From positions 4,090,085-4,154,084 of the forward strand of contig NZ_LJYW01000001.1 in NCBI RefSeq assembly GCF_001305515.1: a stretch of DNA of 64,000 nt. The letters run 5' to 3'. This document shows, piece by piece, positions 35,812-45,050 of this stretch. The DNA is from Prosthecodimorpha hirschii (GTDB lineage: Bacteria; Pseudomonadota; Alphaproteobacteria; Rhizobiales; Ancalomicrobiaceae). Below the pieces are notes generated by a model that saw only the letters and a list, made by a program, of their open reading frames with translations, was not told where the DNA came from and did no database searches. Made by a program: the position numbers and the translations under genes. Each line of letters begins with the position of its first letter. Position 1 is the first letter of the stretch.

Positions 35812-36726
35812 ATGACCAGCCGAAACGTCGCCACCCTGGTCGGCCTCAGCGCCGTCGCCATGTGGGCGACGCTCGGCGTGCTCGCCGCGGCGGCCGGCCC
35901 GGTGCCGCCCTTCCTGACCACCGCCCTGACCTTCGGCCTGTCCGGCACGCTGGCGACGCTCTGGCTCGCCGCGACCGGGCGCCTGGGTCTCCTGCTGCAG
36001 CCGGCCAAGGTCTGGCTGATCGGGACCGGCGGACTGTTCGGGTTCCACTTCTTCTATTTCACGTCGCTGCAGCTGGCGCCGAAGGTCGAGGCCAATCTGG
36101 TCAACTATTGCTGGCCGCTGCTGATCGTCCTGTTCTCGGGCCTGCTGCCCGGCGAGCGCCTGCGCCTGCATCACGTCATCGGCGCGGCGATCGGACTGTG
36201 CGGCGCGGCGGCGATCGTCACCGGCGGGCGCGGGCTGGTGATCGAGGCCGCCCACATTCCCGGCTATGCCGCCGCGGTGGTTTCGGCCCTGACCTGGTCG
36301 AGCTATTCGGTCGTCTCGCGCCGGCTCGGCGCGGTGCCGACCGAGGCGGTGGCGGGCTTCTGCCTGGCGACGGCGGTGCTTTCCGGACTGTGCCATGTCG
36401 CGCTGGAACAGACGGTCTGGCCGGCCGGGCCCGGCGCCTGGGCGGCGCTGGTCGGGCTCGGGCTGTTCCCGGTCGGCCTCGCCTTCTTCGTCTGGGATTA
36501 CGGCGTCAAGCGCGGCGACATCCAGGTGCTCGGCGCGGTCGCCTATCTGTCGCCGCTGACCTCGACGCTGCTGCTCGTCGCCGCCGGCTTCGGCAGCTTC
36601 ACGCCGGCGATCGCGGTCGGCGCGGTGGCGATCACGGCGGGCGCGCTGATCGCCTCCAAGGACATGCTGTTCGGCCGGCGCTCGGCGGCCGGCGACGGGC
36701 ACGGCGCCACCGCGACGGACGCCTGA
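35812..36726 (+). CDS. EamA-family transporter (YddG-like)
   Basis: A 304-residue inner-membrane transporter of the DMT superfamily with about ten hydrophobic segments. It opens with VATLVGLSAVAMWATLGVLA and contains FGFHFFYFTSLQLAPKVEAN, LVNYCWPLLIVLFSGLLPGE and SALTWSSYSVVSRRLG. The NYCWPLLIVL stretch resembles the aromatic-amino-acid exporter YddG, which would make amino-acid export plausible. ATG 35812 is chosen at the point where the hydrophobic core begins; the open frame upstream to 35659 lacks membrane character. Confidence 0.9.
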   Translation: MTSRNVATLVGLSAVAMWATLGVLAAAAGPVPPFLTTALTFGLSGTLATLWLAATGRLGLLLQPAKVWLIGTGGLFGFHFFYFTSLQLAPKVEANLVNYCWPLLIVLFSGLLPGERLRLHHVIGAAIGLCGAAAIVTGGRGLVIEAAHIPGYAAAVVSALTWSSYSVVSRRLGAVPTEAVAGFCLATAVLSGLCHVALEQTVWPAGPGAWAALVGLGLFPVGLAFFVWDYGVKRGDIQVLGAVAYLSPLTSTLLLVAAGFGSFTPAIAVGAVAITAGALIASKDMLFGRRSAAGDGHGATATDA

Positions 36727-36785
36727 TCGGGCGCCCGCCCGCCTATCTGTCGACCGCTATCCGTCGACCGTTATCCTTCGCCCGC

Positions 36786-37217
36786 CTATCCCTCGGCCGG
36801 ATGCCACCCGGCGGGCGCCATCTCGAAGCCGGCGAACTCGAAACCCGGCGCGACCGTGCAGCCGACCAGAGTCCAGGCCCCGAGGCTCCAGGCGCTCTGC
36901 CAGGCGCCGGGCGGTACGATGCCCTGCGGCACCTGGCCGGCCAGCACGTCGCCGCCGAGAAGGGTCCGCTCGACATGGCGGCCGCCGGGCGAGACCGCCA
37001 GTTCGAGCGGGGCGCCGGCATGCCAGTGCCAGATCTCGACCGCATCGACCCGGTGCCAGGCCGAGCGCTCGCCTTCCGCCAGCAGGAAGTAGATCGCGGT
37101 CGAGCGGGCGCGGCCGCCGGCCGGATCGGCGTCCCGGAAGGTCTCGCGGTAATGCCCGCCCTCCGGATGGGGCACGAGCCCGAGGCGGCGGATGATCTCT
37201 TCGGCCTGTCGGTCCAT
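36786..37217 (-). CDS. Cupin-5 (DUF985) domain protein
   Basis: A 143-residue cupin of the DUF985 family. Seen: LGLVPHPEGGHYRETFRD at the N-terminus, STAIYFLLAEGERSAWHRVD, EIWHWHAGAPLELAVSPGG and the terminal VAPGFEFAGFEMAP. Family structures show a small-molecule-binding barrel with an unknown reaction. It begins only 4 bp after the stop of gloB on the same strand, so the two are probably co-transcribed; a link to glyoxalase chemistry is conceivable but unproven. Confidence 0.88.
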   Translation of the reverse strand: MDRQAEEIIRRLGLVPHPEGGHYRETFRDADPAGGRARSTAIYFLLAEGERSAWHRVDAVEIWHWHAGAPLELAVSPGGRHVERTLLGGDVLAGQVPQGIVPPGAWQSAWSLGAWTLVGCTVAPGFEFAGFEMAPAGWHPAEG

Positions 37218-37221
37218 GGCG

Positions 37222-37998
37222 TCAGCCCCGGAACTGGTTCTTGCCTTCGCGCAGGCGGGTGAACACCGCGACCGGATCGGCGCCGGCCATGCCGAGGGCC
37301 GCGGCGAGATCCGGATCGTCGGCGCGCAGGAACGGATTGGTCTCGATCTCGCGCGCGATCGAGGTCGGCAGGGTCGGCAGCCCCTCCGCGCGCAGCTTCT
37401 CGATCTCGGCCAGCCGCGTGCGCAGCGCCGCGTTGTCCGGGTCGACCGACACGGCAAAGCGTGCGTTGGACAGGGTATATTCGTGCCCGCAATAGATCTC
37501 GGTCGAGACCGGGAGGGCGCGCAGCTTCTGCAGCGACGCCCACATGTCGGCCATGCTGCCTTCGAACACCCGCCCGCAGCCGAGCGCGAACAGGGTATCG
37601 CCGACGAAGGCCGCATTGGCGTCCGGCAGCACATAGGCGATATGGCCCGCCGTGTGGCCCGGGGTGTCGAGCACCAGCACCTCGTGGCCCGCGAAGGCGA
37701 GCCGGTCGCCCTCCTGGACCGGCACGTCGAGGCCGGGAATCTGGTCGGCCTCGGACCGCGGACCGATCACGCGCAGTCCGAAACGGGCCTTCAGGCCCGC
37801 CACGCCGCCGACATGGTCGTGATGCTTGTGGGTGACCCAGATGTCGGTCAGGCGCCAGCCGGTCTCGTCGAGCACGCGCAGGATCGGGCCTTCGTCCGGG
37901 GCGTCGATCGACGCGGTCGCGCCCGACGCCGGGTCGTGGACGAGAACGCCGTAATTGTCGGAGAGGCAGGCAAACTGGTAGATCTGCAGTCGAGCCAA
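37222..37998 (-). CDS. gloB: Hydroxyacylglutathione hydrolase (glyoxalase II)
   Basis: A 258-residue metallo-beta-lactamase-fold thioesterase that hydrolyses S-lactoylglutathione. The metal-binding motif is VTHKHHDHVGG, with further ligands in TPGHTAGHIAY and FVGDTLFALGCGR, and the C-terminal IYCGHEYTLSN is specific to glyoxalase II. The start is TTG 37998: it is supported by AAGGAG 7-8 bases upstream, and the protein then begins LQIYQFACLSDNYG, the normal family start. The cupin gene follows after 4 bp. It is divergent from a methyltransferase gene. Confidence 0.95.
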   Translation of the reverse strand: MARLQIYQFACLSDNYGVLVHDPASGATASIDAPDEGPILRVLDETGWRLTDIWVTHKHHDHVGGVAGLKARFGLRVIGPRSEADQIPGLDVPVQEGDRLAFAGHEVLVLDTPGHTAGHIAYVLPDANAAFVGDTLFALGCGRVFEGSMADMWASLQKLRALPVSTEIYCGHEYTLSNARFAVSVDPDNAALRTRLAEIEKLRAEGLPTLPTSIAREIETNPFLRADDPDLAAALGMAGADPVAVFTRLREGKNQFRG

Positions 37999-38030
37999 GC
38001 GATCACTCCTTCTTCGTCACCCTGCCGCGC

Positions 38031-38081
38031 GGTCAATTCGATCGGACCTTTGCGTCCCGCGCATGTCGGATTGAATTGACC
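38031..38081. promoter_or_regulatory. Inverted repeat in the gloB/methyltransferase divergent region
   Basis: GGTCAATTC (38031-38039) and GAATTGACC (38073-38081) are perfect inverted copies, and similarity extends inward (GATCGGAC against GTCGGATT reversed). Two operator half sites 33 bp apart, in opposite orientation between divergent genes, is a typical arrangement for a regulator binding as paired dimers. Confidence 0.45.
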
Positions 38082-38249
38082 ACGAAATCATAGCGTTAGT
38101 GGTTCGGATTGACGAGGCGGGTCGGAAGCGTCCGCCCGTCTCGAACCCCTAGCATTCCGTCGATCCCGCGGCCAGAGTATCGGTCGGTTCCCGTCCGGGG
38201 CCGCAGCGGGATCGGCAGGACAACGCCGATCGCGAGCCATGGGTTCAGA

Positions 38250-38975
38250 ATGTATCTCGACATCGTCGATCTCAGGAATTTTTACGGCGAACCGCTCGGT
38301 CGCGTGACCCGCTCGATCCTCGGCCAGCGCCTGCGCGCCATGTGGCCGAAGGTGGCCGGCGACCGCCTGCTCGGCATCGGCCATGCGACGCCCTATCTGC
38401 GCCCGTTCAAGGACGAGGCGGAACGGGTGATCGGCTTCATGCCGGCGCAGATGGGCGTGGTCAACTGGCCGAGCGAAGGTCCGTCTGCGACCGCGCTGGT
38501 GCACGAGCAGGATCTGCCTCTGCCGGATAGCTCGATGGATCGCGTTCTTCTGGTGCATTGCCTGGAAATGGCCGAGAAGCCGGCCGACGTCCTGCGCGAA
38601 GTCTGGCGCGTGCTGGCGCCGGGCGGACGGCTGATCGCGGCGGTTCCGTCGCGAACCGGCATCTGGGCGCGGATGGAAACCACGCCCTTCGGCTACGGCC
38701 GTCCCTTCTCGCGCGGGCAGATGGACAAGCTCCTGAAGGATACGCTGTTTTCGCCGATCGACTGGCAGGGCGCGCTGTTCACCCCACCGTTCCAGCGACG
38801 CTTCCTGGTCCGCTCGGCTCCGGCCATCGAGCGAATCGGGCAGAGATTCTGGCCCGCCCTGGCCGGCGTCATCTTGGTCGAAGCGACGAAGCAAATGTAT
38901 CAGGGACTGCCGGCCCGCGCTCGCGCGCGGGAGCGCCGGTCGGTGTTTCAGCCGGTTCTGGTTCCGCAGAGTTAG
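38250..38975 (+). CDS. Class I SAM-dependent methyltransferase
   Basis: A 241-residue protein with a Methyltransf_11-like core. Motif I is degenerate (DRLLGIGHATPYLRPF); the post-I, II and III regions read MDRVLLVHCLEMAEKPADVL and REVWRVLAPGGRLIAAVP, which are typical. The end has LVEATKQMYQGLP, seen in alphaproteobacterial homologues located beside gloB. The function is unknown. ATG 38250 starts at YLDIVDLRNFYGEPLG. The frame is open further upstream, but that part has no family-like sequence. Confidence 0.85.
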   Translation: MYLDIVDLRNFYGEPLGRVTRSILGQRLRAMWPKVAGDRLLGIGHATPYLRPFKDEAERVIGFMPAQMGVVNWPSEGPSATALVHEQDLPLPDSSMDRVLLVHCLEMAEKPADVLREVWRVLAPGGRLIAAVPSRTGIWARMETTPFGYGRPFSRGQMDKLLKDTLFSPIDWQGALFTPPFQRRFLVRSAPAIERIGQRFWPALAGVILVEATKQMYQGLPARARARERRSVFQPVLVPQS

Positions 38976-39089
38976 TGTCAGTAGCCCTACCTATGGGGCA
39001 GTTCCAATCGATTTGGACGAAGGTTTCTGTATAATATAGAAGGCGACTGGTTCTTATTTTAATATTTGGAAATCAAAGACTTCTCATTT

Positions 39090-39104
39090 TTAACCTTTCG
39101 TTAA
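39090..39104 (+). promoter_or_regulatory. Candidate CtrA binding site upstream of the chemoreceptor gene
   Basis: TTAA-CCTTTCG-TTAA is a perfect TTAA-N7-TTAA box, the CtrA consensus of alphaproteobacteria, 68 bp before the chemoreceptor start. It sits within an AT-rich patch (about 39020-39135) in an otherwise ~68% GC region. A TATAAT (39030-39035) and an inverted repeat TCCAA-TCGAT-TTGGA (39003-39017) lie upstream. Confidence 0.6.
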
Positions 39105-39171
39105 TAATTAGGTATCAATTATTTTAAATATAAGAATGCGGTACCTCAGGACCGGTGAGGGAAGAAACGCC

Positions 39172-40647
39172 ATGCTCTTCGGACGCTCGGAATTGCGCGA
39201 CAAGTTTCGCGCCATCGACAGGTCGCAGGCGGTCATCGAGTTCGATCCGTCCGGGCGCATTCTCGATGCCAACGCAAATTTCCTGGCGGCGCTCGGCTAT
39301 ACGCTCGATGAGGTCAAGGACCGCCATCATTCGATGTTCGTCGATGCCGCCGAACGGGAATCGCCGGCCTATCAGCAGTTCTGGGACCGTCTGCGCCGCG
39401 GCGAGTATCAGGCGGCCGAGTATCGCCGCATCGGCAAGGGGGGACGCGAGGTCTGGATCCAGGCTTCCTACAACCCCGTGCTCGACCGCGGCGGCAAGGT
39501 CTATCGGGTCATCAAGTTCGCGACCGACATCACGGCGACGAAGCTGCGCAACGCCGAATATGAAGGTCAGATCGCCGCGATCGGCAAGTCGCAGGCGGTG
39601 ATCCATTTCACGATGGACGGCAACATCCTCGAGGCGAACCAGAACTTCCTGAGCGCGGTCGGCTATACGCTGGACGAGATCAAGGGCAAGCATCATTCGA
39701 TGTTCGTCGAGACGGCTACGCGCAATTCGGCGGACTATCAGCGTTTCTGGGACGGCCTGCGGCGTGGCGAATTCCAGGCCGGCGAGTTCAAGCGGATCGG
39801 CCGGGGCGGCAAGGAAGTCTGGCTCCAGGCGACCTACAATCCGATCGCCGACGCCATGGGGCGCTATTTCAAGGTCGTGAAGTTCTGCACCGACATCACC
39901 GCCATGGTGCGCGAACGCATGCGGCGGGAAGAGGCCCAGAGGGCCATCGCGAGCGACCTCGACAAGGTCACCGAGGCCGTTTCTGAGGCCAACCGACAGG
40001 CGTCGAGCGCCGCCAGCGCGTCGACCCAGACCTCCGCCAACGTGCAGGCGGTCGCCTCCGGCGCCGAGGAACTGGCCGCCTCGGTGGAGGAGATCAGCCG
40101 GCAGGTCTCGGTCGCGCGGTCGATCTCGACCACCGCCGTGCAGCAGGCCGAGCGCACCAACGAGATCGTCCAGGGCCTGACCAGCGCCGCCCAGCGCATC
40201 GGCGCGGTCGTCGAACTGATCAACAACATTGCCGGCCAGACCAACCTGCTCGCCCTCAACGCGACCATCGAGGCGGCCCGGGCCGGCGATGCCGGCCGCG
40301 GCTTTGCCGTCGTCGCCTCCGAGGTCAAGAATCTCGCCGGCCAGACCTCGAAGGCGACCGACGAAATCGGCCAGCAGATCGATGCCGTGCAGGTCTCGAC
40401 CAGCCAGGCCGTCAATGCGATCGCCAGCATCGCCGACGTGATCGGCAAGATCAGCGAGATCTCGTCCGGCATCGCCGCCGCCGTCGAGGAGCAGACGGCC
40501 GTCACCCGCGACATGTCGGAGAACATGCAGACCGCCTCGAAGGGCGTCGAGGTGATCAGCCGCAACATGAACCAGATCGCCGAGCAGACGAAGTTCGTCG
40601 ATCAGGCGACCCGCACCGTGCGCGAGGCAAGCCGCGCCATCGCCTGA
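39172..40647 (+). CDS. Soluble methyl-accepting chemotaxis protein with two PAS domains
   Basis: A 491-residue cytoplasmic chemoreceptor without transmembrane segments. PAS 1 (about residues 12-120; [19 protein letters not shown]) and PAS 2 (about 132-245; [20 protein letters not shown]) are near duplicates. The MCP signalling domain follows, with the hairpin tip [20 protein letters not shown] and [23 protein letters not shown] domains of this type often bind haem or flavin and sense oxygen or redox state; the ligand is not evident. ATG 39172 is preferred over 39136 because AGGGAAG precedes it. The candidate CtrA box upstream suggests cell-cycle or motility regulation. Confidence 0.94.
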   Translation: MLFGRSELRDKFRAIDRSQAVIEFDPSGRILDANANFLAALGYTLDEVKDRHHSMFVDAAERESPAYQQFWDRLRRGEYQAAEYRRIGKGGREVWIQASYNPVLDRGGKVYRVIKFATDITATKLRNAEYEGQIAAIGKSQAVIHFTMDGNILEANQNFLSAVGYTLDEIKGKHHSMFVETATRNSADYQRFWDGLRRGEFQAGEFKRIGRGGKEVWLQATYNPIADAMGRYFKVVKFCTDITAMVRERMRREEAQRAIASDLDKVTEAVSEANRQASSAASASTQTSANVQAVASGAEELAASVEEISRQVSVARSISTTAVQQAERTNEIVQGLTSAAQRIGAVVELINNIAGQTNLLALNATIEAARAGDAGRGFAVVASEVKNLAGQTSKATDEIGQQIDAVQVSTSQAVNAIASIADVIGKISEISSGIAAAVEEQTAVTRDMSENMQTASKGVEVISRNMNQIAEQTKFVDQATRTVREASRAIA

Positions 40648-40663
40648 CCGTCACGGATCATGC

Positions 40664-40686
40664 GTCGCCGGCTGCGGGCCGGCGAC
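40664..40686. terminator. Hairpin between the convergent chemoreceptor and metW genes
   Basis: GTCGCCGGC (40664-40672) - TGCGG - GCCGGCGAC (40678-40686), a perfect 9-bp stem 17 bp after the chemoreceptor stop; no T-run. Confidence 0.5.
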
Positions 40687-40814
40687 CGTCGTCCGCGATC
40701 CGCCGGAGGTCGGTCGCCGGTGGCCGGCCGATGCGGGCCGGTCGATGTCGCCCGGTCGAGGGCCCGGCGCCCGTCCGGCGACCAGGACGGGAGGGGACGC
40801 CGGCGCCGAGCCGA

Positions 40815-41483
40815 TCAGCTTCGCTTGAGCACGAAGACGCCCTGTTCGCCGAACAGATTCCAGAACCACCAGGGTGCGTTGAGGCTCATGGCCTGGCCGC
40901 CGGCATTGAGCGCCACGGCCTTCTCCATCACGGCGCCGACATCGGCTTCCTTGGTCAGCTCGACGAAATCCCGGATCGTGCAGAAATGGATATTGGGGGT
41001 GTCGTACCAGCTGTACGGCAGATCCTCGGTGATCGGCATCCGCCCGCGCAGCAGGAACTGCAGGCGGATGCGCCAGTAGCCGAAATTCGGCACTGAGACG
41101 ATCGCGCGCCGGCCGATGCGCAAAAGGTGCTTGAGGACGTCCTTCGGCCGCTCGGTCGCCTGCAGGGTCTGCGACAGGATGACCACGTCGAAGGCGCCGT
41201 CCGGATAGTAGACGAGGTCGGTGTCGGCATCGCCCTGGATCACCGACAGGCCGCGGGCGACGCATTCGTTGACGCCCTTCTGACTGAGCTCGATGCCGCG
41301 GCCGTCGACCTCCCGGCTGCGGGCTAGCCATTGCAGCAGCGCACCATCGCCGCAGCCGACATCGAGCACGCGCGCGCCGCGCGGGACCAGATCGGCGATC
41401 ACGCGCAGGTCGACGCGCGGCTCGCCGCCGGCCTGGAAGAGGGCGCCCGGACCGCCGGGCGGGGTCGGCGTCCGGTCGCTCAT
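40815..41483 (-). CDS. metW: Methionine biosynthesis protein MetW
   Basis: A 222-residue SAM-methyltransferase-fold protein required with MetX for homoserine acylation in many bacteria. Seen: [18 protein letters not shown] (motif I), [38 protein letters not shown] and the MetW-typical [20 protein letters not shown] and [17 protein letters not shown]. Its ATG overlaps the metX stop by four bases (41480-41483), a conserved metXW arrangement implying a stoichiometric partnership. Confidence 0.96.
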   Translation of the reverse strand: MSDRTPTPPGGPGALFQAGGEPRVDLRVIADLVPRGARVLDVGCGDGALLQWLARSREVDGRGIELSQKGVNECVARGLSVIQGDADTDLVYYPDGAFDVVILSQTLQATERPKDVLKHLLRIGRRAIVSVPNFGYWRIRLQFLLRGRMPITEDLPYSWYDTPNIHFCTIRDFVELTKEADVGAVMEKAVALNAGGQAMSLNAPWWFWNLFGEQGVFVLKRS

Positions 41484-42670
41484 GCGAGCCCCCGGGCGCG
41501 GGCGGCGCTGTCGATGAAGCCGCGCAGGATGCCGAACAGTTCCGGCTCGTCGAGCAGGAAGGCGTCGTGGCCGCGATCGGTGACGATCTCGGCGAAGGAG
41601 ACGCTGGCGCCGGCGGCGTTGAGCGCATGCACGACCGCCCGGCTCTCGGCGGTCGGAAACAACCAGTCGGACGTGAAGGAGACGATGCAGAAGCGCGTCT
41701 TGGTGCCGCGGAAGGCCTCCGCCAGTTTGCCGCCGTGTTCGGCCGCGATGTCGAAATAGTCCATCGCGCGCGTCACGTAGAGATAGGAATTGGCGTCGAA
41801 GCGGTCGACGAAGGACAGGCCCTGGTGGCGCAGGTAGCTCTCGATCTGGAAGTCGGCGTCGAAGCCGAAGGTCAGCCGGTCGCGCCCCTGCAGGCGGCGG
41901 CCGAACTTCGAATGCAGCGAGGCCTCCGACATATAGGTAATGTGCGCGGCCATGCGGGCGACCGCCAGACCCTTGCGCGGGCTGGTGCCCTCTTCCAGGT
42001 AGCGCCCGCGGCGCCAGTCCGGGTCGGCCATGATCGCCTGCCGGCCGACCTCGTGGAAGGCGATGTTCTGCGAGGAATGGCGCGCGCCCGCGGCGATCGG
42101 CGCGGCGGCGAAGACGCGCTCCGGATAGGCCGCGGCCCATTGCAGCACCTGCATGCCGCCCATCGAGCCGCCCATGACCAGGAACAGCTTGTCGATGCCG
42201 AGATGGTCGACCAGCGCCGCCTGCGAGCGCACCATGTCGCCGATGGTGACGACCGGCAGATCGAGCCCGTAGGGCTTGCCGGTCGCCGGATTGATCGAGG
42301 CCGGGCCGGTGGTGCCCATGCAGCCGCCGAGCACGTTGGCGCAGATGACGAAATAGCGGTCGGTGTCGATCGGCAGGCCGGGCCCGATGACCAGATCCCA
42401 CCAGCCCGACTTGCCGGTCACCGGGTGGATGTTGTGGACATGCTGATCCCCGGTCAGCGCATGGCAAACCAGGATGGCGTTCGACTTGTCCGCATTGAGC
42501 CGGCCATAGGTCTGGTAGGCGATCTGCCAGGGACCGAGGCTGTGGCCGGAATCGAGCTGAAGCGGCTGGTCGGCCCCGAACCGTGCCACCAGGCTGTCCG
42601 GCGTCTCCGTCTGGCGCAGGCGGGCCAGTTCGACCGCATCGTCCACGGCTTGCAATCCACCGTTACCCAT
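41480..42670 (-). CDS. metX: Homoserine O-acyltransferase MetX
   Basis: A 396-residue alpha/beta-hydrolase-fold enzyme that acylates homoserine in methionine synthesis. Nucleophile motif [14 protein letters not shown], acid in [12 protein letters not shown] and histidine in [26 protein letters not shown] and [14 protein letters not shown] are classic MetX blocks. Whether acetyl- or succinyl-CoA is used cannot be settled by eye. ATG 42670 is preceded by GGAAGGG. A candidate promoter lies at 42716-42745, giving a short leader; I found no recognisable SAM riboswitch there. Confidence 0.96.
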   Translation of the reverse strand: MGNGGLQAVDDAVELARLRQTETPDSLVARFGADQPLQLDSGHSLGPWQIAYQTYGRLNADKSNAILVCHALTGDQHVHNIHPVTGKSGWWDLVIGPGLPIDTDRYFVICANVLGGCMGTTGPASINPATGKPYGLDLPVVTIGDMVRSQAALVDHLGIDKLFLVMGGSMGGMQVLQWAAAYPERVFAAAPIAAGARHSSQNIAFHEVGRQAIMADPDWRRGRYLEEGTSPRKGLAVARMAAHITYMSEASLHSKFGRRLQGRDRLTFGFDADFQIESYLRHQGLSFVDRFDANSYLYVTRAMDYFDIAAEHGGKLAEAFRGTKTRFCIVSFTSDWLFPTAESRAVVHALNAAGASVSFAEIVTDRGHDAFLLDEPELFGILRGFIDSAARARGLA

Positions 42671-42715
42671 ATGACCCTTCCGGGGGCTTCATCCTGCCGC
42701 CTGCGGCGGGGCGCC

Positions 42716-42745
42716 CAGCTATTCGCCGCCGGCCGTTTCTGTCAA
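42716..42745 (-). promoter_or_regulatory. Candidate metX promoter
   Basis: On the minus strand a consensus TTGACA (complement of 42740-42745) is followed after 18 bp by TAGCTG (complement of 42716-42721), about 45 bp before the metX ATG. Confidence 0.5.
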
Positions 42746-42842
42746 TGGCATCGGCGGCGGATCGGTGCCGCGGCCAGCCGCCATTTGATTTCGTGCGGGG
42801 CGTTCCCTATGAAGAAGCCCCGCTCCCGTTGCCGGTTCCGTC

Positions 42843-43706
42843 ATGTCCGATACGCCTCCGCCTGCAGATCTCGCCGTCCGGCTCGGCCAGTTGCGCACGG
42901 AGATCGATGCGATCGACGAGGAGGTGCACCGGCTCCTGGTGGCGCGGTCGGCGATCATCGACGAACTGATCAAGGTCAAGCGCACCGACGTGACCGGCGC
43001 TGCCTTCCGGCCGGCGCGCGAGGCCGAGATGATGCGGCGCCTGGTGGCGCGCCATCGCGGCATCCTGCCGATCGTCGCGCTCGAGCATATGTGGCGCGAG
43101 ATCCTCTCGACCTTCACGTATCTGCAGGCCCATTACGAGGTCCATCTCGACGGCGGCCGCGATCCGGTCGCGATGCGCGATCTCGCCCGCTTCTATTGCG
43201 GCTTCACCGTGCCGGCCCACATGCTGCCCGGTCCCGAGGAGGTGATCGAGGCCGTGGCCGCGTCGGTCTCCGATCTCGGCATCATCCGCCTGTCGCAGCC
43301 GAGCTGGGTCGGGGCCTGGTGGAACCGGCTCGGCGGCGAGGGGCCGCGGGTGATCACGCGTCTGCCCTATATCGACATGCCCGGGCGCGTTGCCGACCTG
43401 CCGGCGCTGATCGTCTCCAATCCGATCAGCGAGCCGGTCGCGCCGGAAGTCGACATCCTCGCCTGTTCGGGGGTCGGCGACCGCGATCCCGCCCGTGCGT
43501 TGGCCGATGCCGGCATCGAGCTGCTGGCGCGCCATGACGAGGGTCCGCGCGCCGAATTCCTGATCGCGATCCCGGCCGCGCAGGACCGCACCACCGTGCC
43601 GGCGGCCTTCGCGGCGGCCGGCGTCGAGGTGCGCAGCCCGCGCGTCGTCGGCGGCTACCCGGCGCCGATCCGTCTGCCGGCCGGGCCGCCGGGCCGGGTC
43701 GACTGA
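42843..43706 (+). CDS. Chorismate mutase (AroQ type) with C-terminal domain
   Basis: A 287-residue protein. Residues about 8-95 form an AroQ chorismate mutase (LRTEIDAIDEEVHRLLVARS then IIDELIKVK, FRPAREAEMMRRLVARHRG) converting chorismate to prephenate. The C-terminal ~180 residues (VAMRDLARFYCGFTVP onward) match the extra domain of alphaproteobacterial homologues annotated as chorismate mutase; no prephenate dehydratase or ACT motif is seen. hisC and tyrA follow, so the three genes form an aromatic amino-acid unit. The stop TGA (43704-43706) is in the same frame as hisC, and the repeat-rich gap between them contains no other in-frame stop. Confidence 0.92.
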   Translation: MSDTPPPADLAVRLGQLRTEIDAIDEEVHRLLVARSAIIDELIKVKRTDVTGAAFRPAREAEMMRRLVARHRGILPIVALEHMWREILSTFTYLQAHYEVHLDGGRDPVAMRDLARFYCGFTVPAHMLPGPEEVIEAVAASVSDLGIIRLSQPSWVGAWWNRLGGEGPRVITRLPYIDMPGRVADLPALIVSNPISEPVAPEVDILACSGVGDRDPARALADAGIELLARHDEGPRAEFLIAIPAAQDRTTVPAAFAAAGVEVRSPRVVGGYPAPIRLPAGPPGRVD

Positions 43707-43740
43707 TCCCGACCGGCTCCCGACCCCGATAGTCCGGTTC

Positions 43741-43947
43741 TTCCGCGTCCGCCGACCCAGTCTCCCTTCCGAAGTCTTCCGCTTCCGCCGACCCAGTCTC
43801 CCTTCCGAAGTCTTCCGCTTCCGCCGACCGCGTCTCCCTTCCGAAATCTTCCGCTTCCGCCGACCGCGTCTCCCTTCCGAAATCTTCCGCTTCCGCCGAC
43901 CACGTCTCCTAATCGAGATCTTCCGCTTCCGCCGACCACGAGGCCCG
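43741..43947 (+). repeat. 36-bp tandem repeat, about 5.7 copies, between chorismate mutase and hisC
   Basis: Units begin at 43741, 43777, 43813, 43849, 43885 and 43921 (last partial). The core is TTCCGCTTCCGCCGACC followed by a variable part. Units 3 and 4 are identical; unit 5 has diverged at its 3' end. In the shared frame of the two flanking genes each unit encodes 12 residues of the type [12 protein letters not shown]. On the opposite strand it would read [12 protein letters not shown]. The repeat length divisible by three keeps all frames. Confidence 0.95.
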
Positions 43948-43949
43948 TC

Positions 43950-45050
43950 ATGACCGCCCCCCTCGACCGCCCGATCCCGCGCCCCGGCGTGCTCGACATC
44001 GCCCCCTATGTTCCGGGCAAGTCCAAGGCGACCGGAGGCGGCAAGCTCTACAAGCTGTCGTCGAACGAGACCCCGCTCGGGGCGAGCCCGAAGGCGATCG
44101 CGGCCTATCAGGCCCAGGCCGGCGCCCTGGAATTCTATCCCGACGGCTCGGCCACCGCGCTGCGCGAGGCGATCGGCCGGCTCTACGGCCTGGCGCCGGA
44201 GCGGCTGATCTGCGGCGCGGGCTCGGACGAGATCCTGAACCTGATCGCGCATGCCTATATCGGCCCCGGCGACGAGGCGATCTATTCCGAGCACGGCTTC
44301 CTGGTCTATCCGATCGCGGTGACCGGGGCCGGCGGCACGCCGATCGCCGTCAAGGAAAAGAACCTGACCGCGGACGTGGATGCGCTGCTGGCCGCCGTCA
44401 CCGAGCGGACGCGCGTGCTGTTCCTGGCCAATCCGAACAATCCGACCGGCACCTACCTGCCCTTCGACGAGGTCAAGCGGCTGCATGCCGGCCTGCCGAA
44501 GCGCGTGCTGCTGGTGCTCGACGCGGCCTATGCGGAATATGTCCGACGCAACGACTACGAGAGCGGCATCGAACTGGTCTCGACCAGCGAGAACGTGATC
44601 ATGGCGCGCACCTTCTCCAAGATCTACGGCCTCGCCGGCCTGCGCCTCGGCTGGGCCTACGGGCCGGCCGCGGTGATCGACGCCATGAACCGCATCCGCG
44701 GCCCCTTCAACGTCTCCGCTCCGGCGATCGCGGCCGGCGTGGCGGCGATCGAGGATCGCGATTTCACGGCGCGGGCCGCCGACCATAACGAGGAATGGCT
44801 GCCCAAGGTGGTCGGCGCGCTGGAGGCGATCGGCCTGACGGTGACGCCGTCGGTCGGCAATTTCGTGCTGATCCACTTCCCCGACGCGGCCGGCAAGCGC
44901 GCGCCGGACGCCGATGCCTTCCTGCTCGACCGCGGCGTCGTGGTGCGCCGGATGGATGCCTACGGCCTGCCCAATGCCCTGCGCATGACGATCGGCTCGG
45001 CGGAAGCCAACGAGGCGGCGATCGCCGCGCTGACGGAGTTTCTCCGGTGA
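43950..45050 (+). CDS. hisC: Histidinol-phosphate/aromatic aminotransferase (HisC type)
   Basis: A 366-residue PLP enzyme of fold type I. The lysine Schiff base lies in [18 protein letters not shown]. Other conserved blocks are [45 protein letters not shown] and [10 protein letters not shown]. The placement between chorismate mutase and prephenate dehydrogenase points to an aromatic aminotransferase role (prephenate or phenylpyruvate), possibly with histidinol phosphate as well. ATG 43950 follows ACGAGG directly after the 36-bp repeats. Its stop overlaps the tyrA start. Confidence 0.93.
   Translation: MTAPLDRPIPRPGVLDIAPYVPGKSKATGGGKLYKLSSNETPLGASPKAIAAYQAQAGALEFYPDGSATALREAIGRLYGLAPERLICGAGSDEILNLIAHAYIGPGDEAIYSEHGFLVYPIAVTGAGGTPIAVKEKNLTADVDALLAAVTERTRVLFLANPNNPTGTYLPFDEVKRLHAGLPKRVLLVLDAAYAEYVRRNDYESGIELVSTSENVIMARTFSKIYGLAGLRLGWAYGPAAVIDAMNRIRGPFNVSAPAIAAGVAAIEDRDFTARAADHNEEWLPKVVGALEAIGLTVTPSVGNFVLIHFPDAAGKRAPDADAFLLDRGVVVRRMDAYGLPNALRMTIGSAEANEAAIAALTEFLR

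Noticed and set aside
42671-42842. SAM-II or other SAM-sensing riboswitch upstream of metX
   Set aside because: I looked for the conserved SAM-II core in the leader on the minus strand and did not find it; the leader after the candidate promoter is only about 40 nt, too short for the class.
43655-43999. Minus-strand frame encoding [12 protein letters not shown] repeats
   Set aside because: It is the complement of the 36-bp repeat, overlaps the ends of two real genes and has no Shine-Dalgarno sequence.
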